Positions 33,842 to 46,645 are shown, counted from the first letter of the stretch. The stretch: 64,000 nt of DNA from Hirundichthys speculiger (GCA_018398805.1 JAGFBZ010000938.1:865501-929500); one strand, 5' to 3'. Notes: generated by a model not told the origin, from the sequence alone. Numbers and translations are program-made.

Positions 33842-36159
33842 GAGGTTCCACTTTCATTTAACTTTGCCACATGCCAACCATTACTGGCAGCCAAGTGCAC
33901 CTTGATCGCTTTGGCCTCTGACAGCAGAACAATAAAAGCTGCCGTGCTACAAATTTTAACAGTGACTTGGGGAACAAACTTGATTAACAGAGCCTCTTTG
34001 TTGCCCCTTTTTTCCATTTCACACAGCCATGTGAAAAAACTCCTTTACATTATCAGGTCATTCTGATAAAACAACCACCAGGTCATAAAAACAACCTCAA
34101 ACAAACACTTATTACACCGTGATATCATTTATTACACAAACACTGAATTGCCGGAGCAATATGTGGAAAAACTTGCTTAGTAGCCAGGTGCTGCTAAACA
34201 AATGCACATGATTATTGATCATAAGTAAGTCTGAGCACCTCCATAAAAGTAGATGTTTTAACAGTTTGCTGCTCTAGAAAATTCAGGTGTATATCAACAA
34301 TCTTGGAAGCCTCATGAGTCTGTCATTGTACAGATTATTCTTAAGGGGAAAACATTCAAAACAGTTGCCAATCTTCCTCTGAGTGTATATGCCTGCAAAT
34401 TCACCTGAAGATCAGACAAGGTAACGCTCAAAGAGAAATTTCTAAGCGTGTTAAATATTAAAGTTCAACCCCTCACAAGCCACTTGTGTGGAGGGGTTTC
34501 TCTTCTCATTAGGTTTACAAATTAGGTTTACAAAACTCCATCTGAACCAACAGTAAAACTTCTGTCCTTTGAACAAACAAGCCTACAGTGGAGCTCCATA
34601 ACACACAGCACCATGTTTGCAGAAAACCGAATCATATCAGCACGAACACAGAATACCATCTGTCGAAGAGGGGCGATATTTGGGCTTGTTTTACAGCCCA
34701 AATGTCCACAAACTGCTATGAACTGAAGAAAAATGGGAACAAAAATTCCTCCTCAACAATGTGAGACTTAAATTGTCAAACAACACAATAACAATCTGTT
34801 CTTTCTCCTGTCATGGAGAGATGGGATAGTTTCTGCTTTGATTGTTGTTAAATAAATTAAGTCGGTATAATAAACACTGTTCATCTGATGCTGTATTGAC
34901 CTCATTTTCAGACCTGGTGAAAACCTGAGGATTTTTTTTTTCTATGTCCTGAAACATAAACCCTTGGAAGTAAAAGAAGGTGTACTTAACATGACTGTTT
35001 CCCTCTTCCTCATGTGTCACTTGAATATTGATGGGATTTTTGAGCCACACACCGAAACTTAAGACCTGATTAACACAGTGTGCAGCAGTGTTTCCCTCCG
35101 TACACGCCGTGCTTTCCGTCTACACAGCCCTCATGAAACTTTTATGGTAACGGCATGTTTATTTAAACATGGCAGAAATACATAATACACCACACCATAT
35201 GAAAGGTACGTTTGTCTCTACTTGAACTTCTCATGGTAAACATTACACCATGTTCCCTACTGGGCACTTGACCTTTAATCCCAAAGGACTTCCAGTTAGT
35301 CAAATATTTAGTGGCTGAACCGCTGACCCTCGTTCAGCTCGTGTTGCCCTTTCAAACATCCAGTCTGAAGAAGTGAGAACACAACTAACCTGGCCAAGTA
35401 TCATCTATTCAGTAATAATTCCTTCATTTTTTAAAAGGTAAATCACAGGATTCAGAACTTGAAAGTAAAAATGGTGGTGCAACTCAAATTTTCATGTCTT
35501 CTTGTTAATCCACTTTTCAAAAGGAATTATAAAATAGGCCAACTTATAATAGACACTGTAGAGCGGTTCTGTCTTCCAGCTGTATTACATAAAATATAAT
35601 GAATTCAGCATCTCGGATACCAGGAGGAGCATGAGAGCATGACAGAAAAGGACAAGAAAGAGGAGAGGAGAAGAAGGGAGGAGGAGTCCTCATTTTTCAG
35701 GGTATTTTTTTTTAATGAGGTCGTTGGCACAGAAGGAGAAAAGACCCACTTAAAGCTTATTTAAGTATCGTTTCACTTACATGTATTTTAATCCATACAT
35801 TAGATGACTAATTTTACTCATGCGTTTAAGGACGGGACATCCCCAAATCTGTGGTACTAAAGCGCCCCCTAGTGACAGGACCTGGAACGATGCAAGGCCA
35901 ACTGTATCTATATTGTAAATGTTTCTTATCACTTTTCTAGCTCCAGAATTTTTAAACTGCCATATAACAAAAATAACTTAACACAACTGGCAATCATATT
36001 TGTCACATAAAATATAAAATATATAACTTTTTCTATTAAACATCAATTAAAAGATGGTTGACACGGAGTGTCTGCAGTTTACTACTGCATCTGCTACATT
36101 TGCATCCTAACATTGAAAGACCAACAATTCAGATGAAACGCAATTTTTTTGCATTTTTG
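33842..36159. other. Intergenic region downstream of the zyg11-family gene
   Basis: No gene was recognised in this 2.3-kb stretch. The last part, next to 36160, should contain the 3' UTR of the minus-strand gene; no clear polyadenylation signal was located. Confidence 0.4.
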
Positions 36160-36554
36160 TCAAGAGTTTTGAGACTCCGTCTCATCGATGAATCCCCCCG
36201 AGTTGTTCAGGTGGTCTTCTGCCATCGACAAAATGCTGTCCGATATTCTTTTAACGTCGCTGTGTGTGTCCGGGTGTGCGGCCAGAGCCTTCAGGAGTTC
36301 GGTCAGGCCACCCGTCTCCAGCATCCTGCTGTAATGGGAGGCTGCAGGAAAAAGGAGAGATGAAGTGATGAGAAGAATGGAGTCCACACACCGGCCAAGT
36401 GTTAACAGAGCAGATGGCTTATATGAAGCAACATTTCATACTTGACGGGATACATAAAACATTTAAATCTTCTCTATTTTACATGAAAATGGTTTCTGAA
36501 AATGAAATGCACACAGTGAGCTGCAGGTTAGCTTCCCCCTGGGTGTTTACAGTG

Positions 36555-36629
<75 letters not shown>

Positions 36630-39600
36630 CTCACTGTTTTGACTGCAGACCAGATGTATGGCCCACACCGCCCACAGCTGCACTCCTGGGGGCTGACAAG
36701 TCTGAAGCAAAGGGCAAAATGGATGGAATGACCTGGAAATAGATAAATAGATAAATGTACAGTTACCAGACACTCACTTCCTGCTGCATCAATGCAAACT
36801 GTAGTATGGGAGATAATGTCTTTGTCAAAAATATTGGTTTTACCAAGTGTGGTCATGGGACTGTCTGATACTTGCTTCAGACAAACTCCTAATAGACACA
36901 GCTGCTCTTCAGAACGTACAGTATTTGTCTGACATCAGAAAGCTGCTGGTTCAAATCCTGCTTTCCACAGTTCGTATGTTGAAATGTTCTTGGGCAATAA
37001 AATGATACCCACTTGCCCCTGATGTGTTCTTATGTGTGGGACAGAGAAAGGTGAATATCGCTGGCAGTGAAAGTGCTTGGAGTGGCCAAGACAAGAAAAG
37101 CTATAAATGCAGCCCATTTACTGTTTGAAGGAGGCATTTAATAGATTACATTTAATTATACACCCACGAGGGCCTTGACTGAAATTTCTGTGACGTTTTA
37201 ACCAAATAATACACAGTTACAGTATAAAAGCTTCCATTTCAAACATGTTATTGCACTGATCATGGAGGACAGTTTTAAGGAGGGATGGAGTCAGACACTT
37301 CTCCCCTCTGCTGTGGGGGGTGCATCTTTTAAAATCAGTGTAACAGTGCTGTACTACCCTTTTCTGATTTGCAAATGTAGCATGATGAGAAGTTAAAGAT
37401 GTTGATGGGTATGTTGGATGATTGTACTCTAATCTGGCTCTGGGATGTCACAGTATCCTGCATATTTAAATAACTCACTGAGTGACATATTTTCAGACTG
37501 ATGACCCCAAAGTGACATGATTATGTTGTGTTAAAGTATCTGACTTGTTAGTTACTTCAAAGACCCAAACTTATGCTCTCAGGCACAGAAAATAGGATTT
37601 TTTCCCCCCACATAATCTGTCCCCTTTAATAAAGGCTACAAGCAAGTTACATTTTCTCTGAACGGAGCCGGGATGGCTTTGCAAATAACTCAAATAAATC
37701 TGCAAATCATTCTGTCTGGACTGTAAATGTTGTTTCTCCTCTCACCTGTAAGACACCATTTCTCTCTCTAGAAGGGTCCATGTTACTATTGACTCATGCT
37801 GCAAAGAAAGAACACATTAAAAACAGTAAATGTATGTTTTTCTTCTTCTTAATGATGTCTTAAATAAGAATAAGCATCAAAAACACTCACCAGCTGCTTC
37901 AGTATGGCGGTGCGGAAATCTTCGTCAAGAGTCCAGGCCTCGGCCCTGGAGGCGAGCTGTGCAAGAATCCCTCCTGCAAAGTACCGGACTCCCACCTCCA
38001 CCTGGGGGTCCTGCAGAAGACTGAGCACGTGCTCCAACAGGTCCTCATCCATCAGATCAGCCTGGAGCTCCTCCACCTCTGCGATGTTGTTCTACAAACA
38101 TGTTGGAAGATTTGCATTGCATTTGATTCTCACATTAAACAGAATCAGAAGACACGAGGCACATTTAAAAAGATGAAGACTACATCTATACCAGGTGTAC
38201 TTACCAAAAGGCCAAGAATTTTCTGCTGAACAGAAGGTTCATTATAGTAAGACTGCAAAAAAAAAAAGAAAAAAAAGGACATGATAGATGAAAAATTGTT
38301 TGTATGTGGGTGGAATTTCTATATTCAGACATCTGTTGGTGTATTTATTTAATTTAATTTTGTTTTGAGCTCCTCTACCTCCAGAACCTCCTCGTACAGT
38401 TCCAACCCTTGGCACTCAATGAAGGTGCGCGCCGCTGTGGGCATCTCATCTGTCAGGTTCCACAGAGCACTCAAGGCAAACTTCAGAGTGGAGTCCACAA
38501 CTCCCACCATAGCTTTCTGCTGCACAATCGCCAGCAGGTGCTTTGAGACACACAAAAAAAACGTAGGTGATAAATGCAGAGTGACAGGAAGAGGGGGCTA
38601 CAAACATACTCATGCATGTCTCAGTCTAAACTGAGGGTGTAGCATTTACGTGAAATTAGTACTTTGCAAATGTTAATGTACCTTCATAAAATAGACATCA
38701 TTGCTGAGCTGTGAAATCTCCTCAGAGGACAACTGCACATAAAAGAAAGGGATGAGTTTTTCTCTTTAATGCACTCCTCTCACACAACTTGGATCTTTTT
38801 TATACCAGTAGGATATTACTCATGTTTGACCAGACTTAAAGGGCCAGTATTTAACAACTACTGGCATCTGGTGGCCAAGTTGGGTATAACAATGTTTTCA
38901 AGGCCATCGAGCCTTTATCTAATGTTGGCAGTAACATACAAGTCGATCAATGAAAATAATCTCCAAAAGAAGCAAATTGGTTGGAAAAAAATAAACAGTC
39001 AGTTGTGGAAAAAGCATTTAGATCCTTAAAAAAAGCAAGCTTGAGTGTAAAAATATTAAGTTATAGAGCAGCTTCTTTTTACTATTCCTTTTTTTTTTTA
39101 TGGGATAGTCACAGTTTGTTCTGCAAACTGATATGGCATAGGTTATCCCTAAATGGGAGGATCTGCTGTGCAGATAGATATAAATGGCTCATTCTAAGGC
39201 AATACAAAAATAATTCACTTGGGAAAACATTTTGAAACAAGCAGAAACAAAGTTTTAAATGATGATGATTATTTTTTCGTAGATCTTTGCAACTATTACC
39301 TGCTGTTCCTTTGATGGAGATCATGAAGTTGATTGTTGAAACAAGTGCCACTGAGATAAAGTATCTTTCAACAGGTGGAACTACCAAGAGCCAAACGCTT
39401 ACTGTTCTCTAGCAGCAAACATACAAATATACAGCAAACGCACAGTGAGAAAAGTCTCTACCTTTGCCACCAGAATGGAGATGACAGCCACCGCCATCCT
39501 CTGGAGGGTTGGATCCTCATGGTTGCTCAGCAACTTAATCACCAACATGGCTGCTGAATACCTGAATCATGTGAGAATATGGAGAACACAAAATGTAGAA

Positions 39601-42600
39601 GCTAACCTGGCCAGAGTCTGAGCTTTGCATTTCAACATCAGAAAGAAGTATTTATTTTGGCAGCAACATTTCCAGATAGTAAAAACACTCACAGCTTTAG
39701 CTTCTTACAACTGAGCAAAAATAAACTAACTTGTCAAATGGAACATCCTGAAGGATGTAGTCGCTGCAGAGAGCCAGCAGACAGTTCTTCTGCACCTACA
39801 ATGACAGAGAGAGTTTACGACTTAATGAATTAATGAATTACTGCTGGGAAACCAAGGGTTATCACCGTGAATCTGAGAGCTGGAACACTGACAGTGTCTG
39901 CTGACCTGCTGATGGCTGGGGAAGCTCTTCATAGCGTGCAACAGCCTGGCGACGGTGCAGGTGATCAGGCTGGCGGGCATGGCCTCTGCCATGTCCTGGG
40001 TGGTCAGGTTGAACACGCAGGCTGTGGCCACCAGGTTCACCTGCAGGGAGGAGGCGTGGCTCTGCATCGCACACACCACCAGCTACAGGAAACAGCACGT
40101 CCATCACATAATCACATGGGCCTCATTGTCAGGGCAGGGTTATAGCGTTGAAAATGGTTTTAAGCAGCTCCCAGCTCTAAATGGGTGCACTATTCACTCA
40201 CTGCTACTAATGTCATCAGAACACCAGGTTCCTGAACATTTAAGTTACAGCCAGTCGTCACCATCAAACTGAGCCTGTACTGCTTACAAAGCCTTTAAAT
40301 ATAAAGCTTCTCATTTGTTTTAAAATCTTTCTTTGTCACATTTCAAAACCATTATACTTTCAGCAGTGAATTATGTGTTATTATTATTTTTTTCTGTCAA
40401 TAATGTGCTAATGCAGACCTGAATAAATTTGTGGGGACCCTCGTAGCTCATTGAAAGTGACGGAACTGTCTCATGTACATCCAGATACCTTTGATATGTG
40501 ACGGAGTAAGCTAGTAAAATTATGAAAAGAATATATGCGCTGCTTATTCATTGCACTAAAGGCACCATCACAGGTGCCTTCAATATTTTAATCAGCCATT
40601 CAGCCCATTTAAATGGAGAAAACCCACCACTGTGCAGTTTGGAATTATTGTGTGCATCACGCTGAACATATAACAGAGTAAGCAAAGGAGACAGCTGTCT
40701 GAGGAACTCGGAAAGAAAATTATAGATAAACACAATGGAGGCCTCTCCAAGCAGATTCATGTTCCTGTGAATGCAGCTGCAAATCGTATTAAGAGTAAGT
40801 CCCGTCAGATGGTAGTCAACCTCCCAGGACATGGCCTCGAGAGGAAATGTAACCTCCGGTCAATCAGAGGGGTAGCGTGGATGACAAAGAGCCAAGAAAA
40901 ATACCCAAAGACAGTTCAGCTGAACTCCAAGGTCAAAGCTACATCACTATCTGATCACATCATCTGGTACCTTTTGAACAATGGGCTCCAGGGAAGAATA
41001 TCCAGGAGGACTCTCAGACTAAAAACATACTAGAGACAGGCATTTGCTAAAATGTATGTTGACAAGCAAAGTTTCTGGGACAATGCCTTTTGGACCGACA
41101 TGACAAAACTGAAGCTTTTTTGAAGATTTCTGGAAAGTCACATTTGCTCTGTGGTCACAGCCTTTCAAAAGAAAACAAAGCCAAATGTATCATAAAACAT
41201 GGAGGGGGCTCTGTTATTTTTTTGGGGGCTGCTTTGCTGCATATGTCATGGGGGGGGGGGGGGGGGGGGGGGGGGGGGGCTATGAATCTGTGCGCGACAC
41301 AATGAAATCTCAAGACTATTAAGACACCCTGCAGCGAAACCGTCCAGCATTACGAAGCTGAGCTTCAGTTGCATATGCAACGAATCAAAACACACAGCTT
41401 AAAGCACAATGGCTGGCTGATTAAAGTAACGTCTGGAAAATTCAGTGTGAACACGGCTCTTCAGAGCTGACACAGCAACAGCAATTTGTTTGAGTGAGAG
41501 TGGAACAAAATACCTGCAGATGGAGTTCAGTCTTTGGCAGCGACTGCTGCTAAACATCGTGCAACAAAGTATTAAATAAATGTTATGGGTATTATATTTC
41601 CAATGCCATTTTGTGTATTTAATCATGTAAAAGATTTATCTGAATGAAAAAGAAAAAGAAAACTATTATTGTGTTAAACATGGAATGATGGATGCCATTA
41701 AGTTTTGCCTCTTCCAAGTTATTCCAGATATAGTTGTGGGTTGTTTTTTTTTTTTCCATGAAGTGGTACCAACAAATTTATTAACATCTACATGATTATT
41801 CTTTTAGCCATAAGTCTCCAAAGTAAAGTCTTGTCCTCAGTTAAACTATCTGCTATAAACGACTATTAACCAAATCCTCAACAAACTAACACAATAAAAG
41901 TACGGCATGATACATTTTATAGTCTCAGCATGTGCACCCATGTAGGCACATTGTTCTCGAGTCTTACCTTAAAATTAAGTATTTCACATAAACTGACTGA
42001 ACCGTTGCCTTATTCAAGCTGGATAATTTTCAAATATTCGTTGCTCATAACCTAATCTGCTGCCTGTTACTGACGGAGCAGGCCCTCCTCGTGCCACCAG
42101 AAGAGAAGAACGTCCAGTATATGTCCCTTTAAGGAACATATACTGGACGTATATGTATGTATATGATGCTGGATGATTTTCTCTTTCAGAGACAGGTTTC
42201 AGGTTCTCTGTCTGAAGAACCTGAAACCTTCAATGGTTTTGGCTTGAAAGATGACAAAACCTTCTCCGACTCATCAAACGAACCATTCCTCGGCTCTAAC
42301 TGAGACGTGCTGTGCGTCAGGGAAGTATCGAGACCACAACACCTTCAGCGTGTCCGGCTGTGGTTCGTCAGCGTCAGCGGTTAGACTGTAGAGATGGACG
42401 AGGGCCTCCCGCACGAAACACTCCCGCTCTCTGTACCTCCTGAGCGCCTCACACACCTGGTTCTCATTAGCCTCTCCGGTTACCTGAAAACACACAGCAC
42501 ATCAGCAGAGTCACAGAGACACAAACGGAGCCGCACGTCAAATATAAATGAGAAACTTATCCCATATTTCGCCTCATGGAGTTCTCACATTTCTCAAAAA

Positions 42601-44437
42601 CAACATGCTTGATGCCAGTAATAGTTGCTTACTTTCAGGTTTTTTTGTGAAGAGAGGATGTGACAGGAGCTAAGCCCAGTAGCCAGGAGGCCCAGAAAGA
42701 CGAGTCCACTCCTGGACTCCACAAAGGCTCTGAGTGCAGCTTCCCTGACTGCCTTCCGCCCGGATACATCTAGAGAAACCAGTGAAGGGAGGACTCGAGG
42801 ACTACCCTCCAGAAGCTGTCGCACTGTCTCATCTCCATCTCTTCCATCACTGTCGTCAGTGGCAAAGTGATCGTCTGAAAAGTCCAAATGCCTGAGAGCA
42901 TGAAGCTGGCTAAAGACAAAGAGCAATCTGGCAGGCGACATATCCAGCTGCCGCAGCCTGTGGGCGATTAGCGATCTCAGGGTGTTTTTGCACTCAAGCA
43001 GTGCGGTGAGTGATGATACGGCGCTGCAGGAGATATCCAGAGATTCAAGCAGAGGCAGAGAACAGATATCTTCCAGGATTTCATCACTTAAGTCTGTGTT
43101 GGCAACACGGAGTGTTCTGAGACTTTGCAGGGAGCTGAAACCAACGCGCATCCCGCCGTCCTCCAAAGACCCCCAGTCCAGGTGTAAACCACAGAGAGAT
43201 AACTTCTGCAGGGCTGACCTGCACTCTGGGCTGGAGGCCAGGCCTGAGATGACGTCAGCCCCGGTTAGACCCCCGGCCACCCCGGACACGTCTAATTCCA
43301 GGAGTCGGTGAGGGCAGAGCGCCAGGCGGAAAGCCTCCGGCGACACGGGACAGCGGCGGATGGAGGCTCGGCGCAGGCGCAGCTCTTTGCAGTTTCGGAA
43401 AATCCCAACAGTTGTGTCATTCAGTATCCCTTGTAGGGAGAAGCACACAGAGAGACGTTGTAGGAAAAAGAAGCATCAGTTAAGCCACGCTTATGTTTGT
43501 GGAGTTGACTTTTCCCACTATTTCAGCCAACCAATCTGTGACATCTTTGTACACTGCGAAATTAAAAAATCATCTGATTGTAGGGTCACTCAGGGATAGT
43601 GATTTCTGACAGTTGAATTTACTTCTGTCTGCAAAAGAAAGGCCAATTAACCTTGGGGTCATATGTAGATTAATTTTACAACAGGTTGAAGTATGAAAAA
43701 AAAAAAAGGTCTGAGGTGGGTTTTCTTTTCTTAATTTAAAAAACAGCTGCTTTTGGTAGCTGTAGTTTTTTCTCATGACTATTTTTTATTTTACTTTCTC
43801 CCTGACGTACCTTTAGTCACCATCTTATGCAGTAGTTGGTCAGCCATCTCCTGTGGGAAGAGCGGGGCCCAGTTGAAGCTCATGGAGCCATCCGCTCGCT
43901 TGCTGCACAAAACATCTAAACTGCAGCACACCTGAGCCAAGCAGAGGTCGAACAGCACCTGGGGGCCCTCAGCATCCTGCAGCACAGATCAGCAGGTAAC
44001 CAGATGAGTCACACTACTACAGAAGGGCTTGTCGTAGGAATGGATATACAACCAAATGCAAATGTATTCAAAACTCAATTGACCCAAATCAGAATTAAAA
44101 AACCTTAATGGTATGACCCATAAACATGTATATATTAGTTCACATATAGCCACAGACAGTATTCTCTCATGCTTTTTGCACAGGGCTCTACAGATCCACG
44201 GTGACACAGGATCTCTAAGACGACAGGAGGCTAATTTTATCCGCAGCAGATGATAAGGCACAAGTAAAGACTTAGTAAAGCCAGTTTAATTCACCTAATC
44301 CACCCGCTCTCTGACAAAGTGGAAAAAAGCAAATTGCCCTGGGGGGTAGTACACATAGCCTAACTATTCCCCTGTCACCGAGCTGGAACTAAACACTGGC
44401 AACATTTGTTACAGGGAAGGGGGGTCGAACTCACCAT
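36160..44437 (-). CDS. zyg11: ZYG11-family CUL2 E3 ligase substrate receptor
   Basis: Fourteen coding exons on minus: 44437-44435, 43976-43811, 43429-42633, 42483-42343, 40082-39906, 39795-39731, 39561-39462, 38732-38682, 38540-38379, 38252-38205, 38091-37891, 37798-37746, 36732-36635 and 36341-36160. All phases agree, giving 748 codons (747 aa; human ZYG11B is 744). Residues about 10-55 hold the VHL/CUL2-box region (LFDLCL, FPQEMADQLL). Residues 57-322 hold leucine-rich repeats (LRTLRVANTDLSDEILED, LVSLDVSGRKAV). Residues 370-740 hold armadillo-type repeats (ATACVFNLTTQDM, LKFALSALWNLTDE, GVQLWAVWAIHLVCSQN). Known ZYG11 proteins bind CUL2-elongin B/C and recognise N-terminal glycine degrons. 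The match is clearly to ZYG11 rather than ZER1, but which vertebrate paralogue it represents is undecided. The start is inferred: the first coding exon would carry only ATG. Confidence 0.93.
36558..36627. repeat. (GT)n microsatellite in the last zyg11 intron
   Basis: About 34 GT units, broken once by GTGG, lie in the intron between exons 36732-36635 and 36341-36160. On the gene strand the tract reads (CA)n and begins only a few bases after the GTGAGA donor at 36634. Confidence 0.95.
40540..41345 (+). mobile_element. Tc1-like transposon remnant in zyg11 intron, antisense to the gene
   Basis: Fragments on plus include RIKSKSRQMVVNLPGHG, RRTLRLKT, then FAKMYVDKQSFWDNAFWTD and KHGGGSVIF, in the order of a Tc1 transposase from the DNA-binding region to the catalytic core. 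Stops and indels break the frame. A run of about 30 G (41250-41279) sits within it. It lies in the intron between zyg11 exons 42483-42343 and 40082-39906. Confidence 0.75.
41250..41279 (+). repeat. Poly-G run of about 30 bases
   Basis: An uninterrupted run of G lies inside the Tc1 remnant. The exact length in the real genome is uncertain because such runs are error-prone in sequencing. Confidence 0.9.
42110..42229. other. Two perfect short hairpins in a zyg11 intron
   Basis: Hairpin 1 has a 15-bp stem (ACGTCCAGTATATGT at 42110-42124, complement at 42136-42150) and an 11-base loop. Hairpin 2 has a 14-bp stem (AGGTTTCAGGTTCT at 42194-42207, complement at 42216-42229) and an 8-base loop. They lie in tandem, about 115-235 bases downstream of the donor of exon 42483-42343. 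Confidence 0.8.
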
Positions 44438-44700
44438 GCTTGAAAAGTGAAAGGTCGGCAGGGAAATAAAACAACGACAGTGACGCGTCGTTCAGTAACT
44501 TTTTTAAAACTAAAATGTCATTATTGTTATTCTTTCGGGTCAGTTTCCTAGATGTGTGTTAAATGAATTTAAAAACAAGAAGAAGAAGAAGAAGAAAAAA
44601 CGTCCCCAATGTTTTCATAAATGTCGCTAGTGTTTATCTCAGTGTCACGTCTCAGTGCCACGCTTGTCATTGGTCAGCGGGCATGACGTCATCACCGACA
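44435..44700 (-). promoter_or_regulatory. zyg11: zyg11 5' exon and proximal promoter with CRE and CCAAT box
   Basis: On the minus strand the likely first exon ends AAGCATG before a near-perfect donor GTGAGTT, so the initiator ATG (44437-44435) closes the exon. Upstream lie a palindromic CRE, TGACGTCA (44684-44691), and an inverted CCAAT box, ATTGG on plus (44669-44673). The sites are seen; their use and the transcription start are inferred. Confidence 0.6.
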
Positions 44701-44935
44701 GTTGCATGAAGGAACGTTTGAGTTTGTTGTTCAAGTAGTTAAATTATGACTGTGTATGTGTACCGGCATTGGCAGAGAAGATTTGGCAAAACTTTCTAAG
44801 GTACAACATACTCAGCTCTGAAGATCATCCCACAAATGCATGTTTCTGACATTTAAAAGGGAAATGAGCAGGTTTTACAATGGTTTAAAATCTATTACCA
44901 AGAAGCACTGTTACAGCAAAAAAATGATCTACCGG

Positions 44936-44949
<14 letters not shown>

Positions 44950-45022
<73 letters not shown>

Positions 45023-45047
45023 TATATATATATATATATATATATAG
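44950..45047. repeat. (TA)n microsatellite
   Basis: A short AC tract is followed by about 45 TA units with one G interruption. Confidence 0.95.
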
Positions 45048-45049
45048 AT

Positions 45050-46188
45050 CTGGGATATTTATATTATTCTATTATCTCTATATTTTATATTCTTATCGCA
45101 TTAATTTCAAAATTTTCTCGCAATTCGCATTATTTCCCTGATTAATCACAATTAATCGCGTTGTCATACGCAAAATCAAAAAAGTAGTGTAAAATGCACT
45201 TTTATTTAAATGTTCTGCTGCCATATGAACTAAAGTGTCATAACATTTGTTGTTCAAACACTTTTAACATCAGCACTTGTCAGTAACACATATTTAGTCT
45301 AAATCTCATCTTAAAAAAATGTAAAATAAAATAAAGCTTATTGCCACTGCCAGGGCATTAATGTCATCCTGTTTTTATAAAAAAAAAAAAAAAAAGTCAA
45401 ACAAAATCCAACAAAATGATAGTAGCTCAGCACAATCAGAACATTAAAACAGGTAATTTCTGAGGTAACAGCAGAAACTTTTAACGGGGAGTTCAACTTG
45501 GCAGTTGTTACAAATAACCTTGTTTCTGTCAAATACTCTGTCTGGGAGAACTTTAAATGAAAATGTCCATGTTAAAGTTCAGTAACTTTACCAATCCGTA
45601 ATTATCTGTGTATCATTTGTTTGTTTTTTTTTTCCATTTACGAATTGTCAATCAAAAAATTAAAAACAATAAAATGTGACTTTTTATTTTTTTCAGTTTT
45701 TAATCTAACACAAAAAAATGCCTGTTTTTTTTTTTTTATATTTCAATTTTAGCAAACAGGCCACGGGACTGAATTTGTTTTTAATATTTTATTTCATGTC
45801 GTTACACATCTGAGCCACTAGATGGAGCTGCGCACTGCAGTAACCAGCTAGAGAACAGCAGGACAATGAACACATGGAGCAGATCTGATGGAACATGGAG
45901 GAATGACGCAATCATCTTGAACAAAGGGGTTTGAAAGTTTTTTTTTTCAGACAGAATTGTTAATATTGCTACCTGAGTTGCTACCCGAACTGTAAAGTAC
46001 ACTGATTTTTACCGCTCTCTATGTCTGTTTTAGTTTTACCTGCCAATTCTTTTCCGGTTCGCAGCAGCCAGTAACAGACTTTTCAAAACAAAAGCATGTG
46101 AGCAACATGCGTTAACGCGTGAAAAATAAATGTCAGCATTAATAAATGAATGCTTTAACGCGATAATAACGCGTTAACTTGCCCAGCC

Positions 46189-46190
<2 letters not shown>
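45050..46190. repeat. Dispersed DNA-element-like repeat with TTAACGCG-rich ends
   Basis: The right end GATAATAACGCGTTAACTTG followed by CCCAGCCCTA is, on the other strand, the 'TAGGGCTGGGCAAGTTAAC' terminus I recall from many fish genomes. The left part has related ATTAATCACAATTAATCGCG. The inside is AT-rich with no intact frame. The exact left boundary and the class are uncertain. Confidence 0.5.
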
Positions 46191-46226
<36 letters not shown>

Positions 46227-46229
<3 letters not shown>

Positions 46230-46590
46230 TCATGGAAAAATTATTAGACCACCTTGTTTTCTTCAGTTTCTTGTTCATTTTAGTGCCTGGTACAACTAAA
46301 GGTACATTTGTTTGGACAAACATAACGATAACCACAAAGATTGCTCATAAGAGTTTTATTTAAGAGCTGATATCTTACCATTTTCCATGGTTTTCTTGAT
46401 TATAACCTAAATCACTTAAGTTTTTACATCAATAGCTATGGCGTTGTACTGCCAAAAACACTGCTTTTATGCATTCAGTGTTTTCTTCTCTGTCTGTTTT
46501 AGTCACATGATGACGTTTAGTGGTTCCAGGTATTAAAATGAACAAGAAAGTGAAGAAAAAATGAAGGTCTAATAATTTTTTCCATGACTG
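46227..46590. mobile_element. Tc1/mariner-type MITE (364 bp) inserted in a (TA)n tract
   Basis: The ends are inverted: CAGTCATGGAAAAATTATTA on the left and the complement of that sequence, allowing for one changed base, on the right (ending TTTTTTCCATGACTG). Each end abuts TA, and TA-rich repeat lies on both sides. It has no transposase. A (TG)n tract follows at about 46607-46640. Confidence 0.85.
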
Positions 46591-46606
46591 TATATATATA
46601 TATGTA

Positions 46607-46645
<39 letters not shown>

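Noticed and set aside
42274..42342. Extension of the zyg11 exon frame past 42343
   Set aside because: The family protein continues from the exon at 40082 (LVVCAMQSH). A donor at 42342 ends the exon, so the extension is intronic.
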